Source: Amblyomma americanum (taxonomy: Eukaryota; Arthropoda; Arachnida; Ixodida; Ixodidae). From it: 64,000 nucleotides of DNA. The stretch spans positions 74,661,056-74,725,055 of the forward strand of contig NC_135506.1 of NCBI RefSeq assembly GCF_052857255.1. Direction: 5' to 3'. The notes below the pieces were generated by a model. The model was not told the origin of the DNA. It saw nothing but the letters and a program-made list of their open reading frames with translations, and made no database searches. The translations under genes and the position numbers were made by a program. Below are positions 61,023 through 64,000 of this stretch, one piece after another (within the stretch, counting starts at the first letter, position 1; every line of letters starts with the position of its first letter).

Positions 61023-64000
61023 ATGGCAGGACACCCTGGGTGTAGGCGCTCCCCCTCTTCCAAATCGCCTTCCCCCATTACGATTACTCAATGGAAGTGT
61101 TGTGGACTCCTGTCCCGTTCCAAGCGGGCTGACCTCCGGCTTTTCCTTTCAACCTTTGAGCATTTTCCAGCCGTGGTTGCCCTCCAAGAGCCAGGGAGAG
61201 GCGCCGCAATTACAAATTAGACGACGTTCCAGCAGGACCCCTTGACCTGTCTATGCGTCCATAGAAATTATACAGACAACCAGGTCGAATTAGACCTGCA
61301 ACTTGAATACCCGTATGTAATGGTGATCCTCCTCCCACTATGCAAGCAGGACCCACCGTTACACATACTCAACGTATACTGCACTCCAAAATTGCCGAAT
61401 GTAACGTTCGCGGACCTCTTTAGCCGCGCGCTAAGAGTTGCTGGTCGGGAGCCCCTCTTGATTTTTGGCGATTTCAACTCTCCCGGTCGGGCGTGAGGCT
61501 ACCGCCGTGAAGAGAAGCGGGGACACAGGTTGGCGGAGCTTGCGTCAACGCTGGGCCTCACTATCCACACTGACCCAGTCCACCCAACTCGTATAGGCAA
61601 CACCATGACTCGGGATACGTGCCCGGACTTGACCTTCACCCGCAACATTCAGTATGCATATTGGGTCAACATTGGGGAAACCCTCGGCAGCGACCACTGC
61701 CTCCTCAACACTACGATTAGGATCTGTCTTTTCTCGCGACCCACAACACAGGCCCGACTACCAGATTGGACCATGTTCTGGCAAAATTATCACACTGCGA
61801 CACCCATACATGAGCAAGGCTACCAATCTTGGTCCCAGCAATTGGTCCCTGGCCTTCGCTCCTCCGAAACTCAAATTCAGCTCTCAGATGCGGTCTCGGA
61901 TGTAGATAACCACCTCCTCCACCTCTGGGAGGCCGGCATTGCCTTATCCGTCGGTGGCGCCGGCAAAAGCACAACCATAAAGCTCGCATCTCCGAGCTCA
62001 CCCAGCGAGCGGATGAGTATGCGGCCCAATTCGCCGACTCCAACTGGGTGGCCCGATGCAATGCAGCCGCGCGAAAGATGTCTAGCCGGAACACCTGGCG
62101 ACTCTTTCGCTCCCTAATGGACCCAACGAAAACATGCACGGAAACTCAAAAACACCTCCAATGAGCAATACACAGCTTCCAGGGCAACGCAACTCAGTTG
62201 GCGCAAAAGCTCCGGGACCAGTACTTGTGCACCATCAAGGACCCCCGCGGGCCGGCGTACTCTTATGCAGGCTCTGAGAACGTTGAGCTGGATCAACCGT
62301 TCCAGCTCCACGACCTGAGGGCGGCCCTCGCAAAAACGAAATGTGGCACTGCTCCGGGTCGGGACAAACTTACAGTCAAATTGTTAGCCAACCTCCCCGA
62401 CCCGCCATACCTATCTTTAGTGGATTACATTAACTCTACCTGGCTTGGAGAAGTACCCCTCTAAATCGTCTGGAAGACCGCCCTGGTCACCTTCATTCCA
62501 AAAACTGGCAAGGCCATCAACACGGACAACCTCCGTCCCATCTCTCTGACTTCCTGTGTGGGCAAACTCATGGAGACGATGATACGCGACAGGTTGTCCG
62601 AGTTCATGGAATCTCAACACATTTTCGCAGACACCATGTTCGGGTTTCGCCCAGACAGATCAGCTCAGGATGTCTTGCTACTACTCAATCGTGCCATCCT
62701 CGAAGGCCCCCACAATGACAAGGTCATACTCGCATTGCAATTGAAGGGAGCATTCGACAATGTTACCCACAAGATCATTCTCACCCACCTCTCTCAAACT
62801 AACTGCGGCAGAGAGGCCTCCCAATACAATCGTCAATTTTTGACCGACAGACAATTCTACATTCGAAGCCAGGATAAGGAACATGGTCCTTTTCATTTAA
62901 AAACCAGGGGAGCCCCTCAGGGCGCGGTGCTCTCTCCCCTGTTGTTAACTCTGGCTATGATGTAACAGCCGGCCCAGATGGGTGCTGTCGCCGGTGTGCA
63001 GCATGCGCTGTACGCCGATGACATCACCCTGTAGGCCACGCAGGGCTCCCTCGGCGACATTGAGGCCAACCTGCGCCAGGCGGCGACCATAGTGGACCGT
63101 TATGCTCGCCGCGGCGGCTTCCAATGCTCCCCCCAAAATCTGAATTTATGCACATAGGCCCCTCACCAAAGTGCCCAGTAAAAATTGCATTGTCTCGTGA
63201 GACAGGTCCCATTCCTGAAAATGTCGAGGTCCGTGTACTGGGGCTCTTGAAACATCAACACAAACGGTCAGAAACGACATTGACCAAACTCCGTAAGCTG
63301 GGGGACCAGGTGGGCCGCATGGTCAGCCGTGTTTCTAACAAGCTTCGGGAGGTTACGATGCAAGGACCCCTTGCGGCTGGCGCATGCATTTGTAACGAGT
63401 CGAATATTCGACTCCGTAATCCCACCTGCGGAAGCAAGACGAGGATGCACTAGAAGTCATCCTCCGCACAATTATTAAGCTGCCCTGAACCTCCCCGTGA
63501 ACACCTCCACCCAGCGTCTCCTGGGGATGGGTATGGTTAACACGCTTCGGGAGCTCCGGGAAGCCCACTTGACCAACCAATATACACGTCTCTCGAAGAC
63601 ATCGTCGGGTCGCCGCCTCCTTGCGCGACTACATATCCAACACACCACTCTCATGGAAGAGCGCATACGAATTCCATCCCAGTGGAGATGCGCCCTCCAC
63701 GTGCGCCCTCTTCCCGCGAACATGACCCGTGAGGACCATAATGGCCGGCGCCTGGCGCGGGCGGAAGACGTGTCCCGCCACTATAGATCGAAACCCGGCG
63801 TATTCTACGTGGACGCCTCCGGCCTTCACCATGGGGGGTGGTACACGGCCGGAGTCGTCCACCAATCAAAAACAGTGAATGGCCTTACTTTTCGAGCCCG
63901 TGACATAACACACGCGGAGTAGGTGGCCATAGCATTGGCTGCATCTCATCCCACTTCCAAAACAATTATTTCCGACTCGCGGGGGGCTGTCGGAACGTTG
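61023..64000 (+). pseudogene. I-like LINE ORF2 (endonuclease, RT, RNase H), partial
   Basis: Endonuclease: ITITQWKCCGLLSR at about 61080, LIFGDFNSPG (about 61460), GNTMTRDTCPDLTF and GSDHCLL. RT: TALVTFIPKTGKAINTDNLR, ISLTSCVGKLMETM, GFRPDRSAQDVLL, ALQLKGAFDNV (motif A with Gln at 62738-62740 where Asp is expected), GAPQGAVLSPLLL and an intact YADD at 63011-63022. RNase H: VFYVDASG (about 63800), HAE followed by TAG at 63920-63922, and ISDSRGAVGT at the window edge. In-frame stops lie at 61218, 61494, 62462, 62963, 63032 and 63920; frames shift near 62117-62198, 63110 and 63460. The C-terminus lies beyond the window. Confidence 0.9.

Larger units (their letters stand above)
59023..64000 (+). 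mobile_element. I-like LINE with ORF1 and EN-RT-RNase H ORF2, cut by window end
   Basis: Order: GC-rich 5' UTR (from about 59100), ORF1 (59265-60927), ORF2 (from about 61023) with endonuclease, RT and RNase H. GC content is visibly higher than in surrounding DNA. Stops and frameshifts are few enough that motifs read through, suggesting moderate age. The 5' boundary is placed at the end of the duplication but is not certain. Confidence 0.88.

Overview
The window looks like repeat-dense, non-genic nuclear DNA of an arthropod, most likely a hard tick (Ixodidae). The basis is a set of tRNA-derived SINEs of a type I associate with tick sequences, APE-type LINEs of the I-like (RNase H bearing) and CR1-like groups, and Ty3/Gypsy polymerase fragments. 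This is family-level recognition from memory; no database was searched. I find no host protein-coding gene that I can name, no rRNA gene, no functional tRNA gene and no CRISPR array. Almost every convincing coding signal belongs to a transposable element, and all but the Gypsy pol frame are broken by stops or frameshifts.

Layout. 1-4870 is one copy of a ~4.9 kb segment that recurs in the same orientation at 54035-59022; both copies hold LINE 3' ends and a 430 bp repeat (family D). 6968-13309 is a cluster of about ten pieces of one tRNA-derived SINE (SINE-A) in both orientations, including a 213 bp tandem duplication, followed on the same stretch by an endonuclease-domain LINE relic (11505-12350, minus). 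17990-18870 is the RNase H end of an I-like LINE. 18960-23236 is a nearly full-length but frameshifted CR1-like LINE (plus) with ORF1, endonuclease, RT and a hairpin-bearing 3' end. 25620-27380 holds SINE-C copies, one with a 13 bp target-site duplication. 29440-34125 is a CR1-like 3' end split by a Ty3/Gypsy internal fragment (minus) that is flanked by a nearly identical ~270 bp direct duplication of the CR1 sequence. 34396-34830 is an I-like LINE 3' UTR with another CR1 3' end nested in it. 35-53 kb is mostly unassigned AT-rich DNA with scattered SINEs (A, B, C, D) and a second, older Gypsy relic at 47600-48340 split by SINE-C. 53060-54205 is an I-like LINE 3' end. 59023-64000 is an I-like LINE (plus) with zinc-knuckle ORF1 and an EN-RT-RNase H ORF2, interrupted by several stops and cut by the window edge.

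The parts do not form a pathway. What they show is a history of nested insertions: SINE into Gypsy, CR1 into I-like LINE, Gypsy into CR1, then duplication of a multi-kilobase block. Readers should treat the remaining open frames as unproven. No previously undescribed functional system is evident; the most unusual items are the Gypsy insertion with its ~270 bp flanking duplication, the SINE-A tandem array, and a repeat family that combines terminal inverted motifs with a tRNA-like head.
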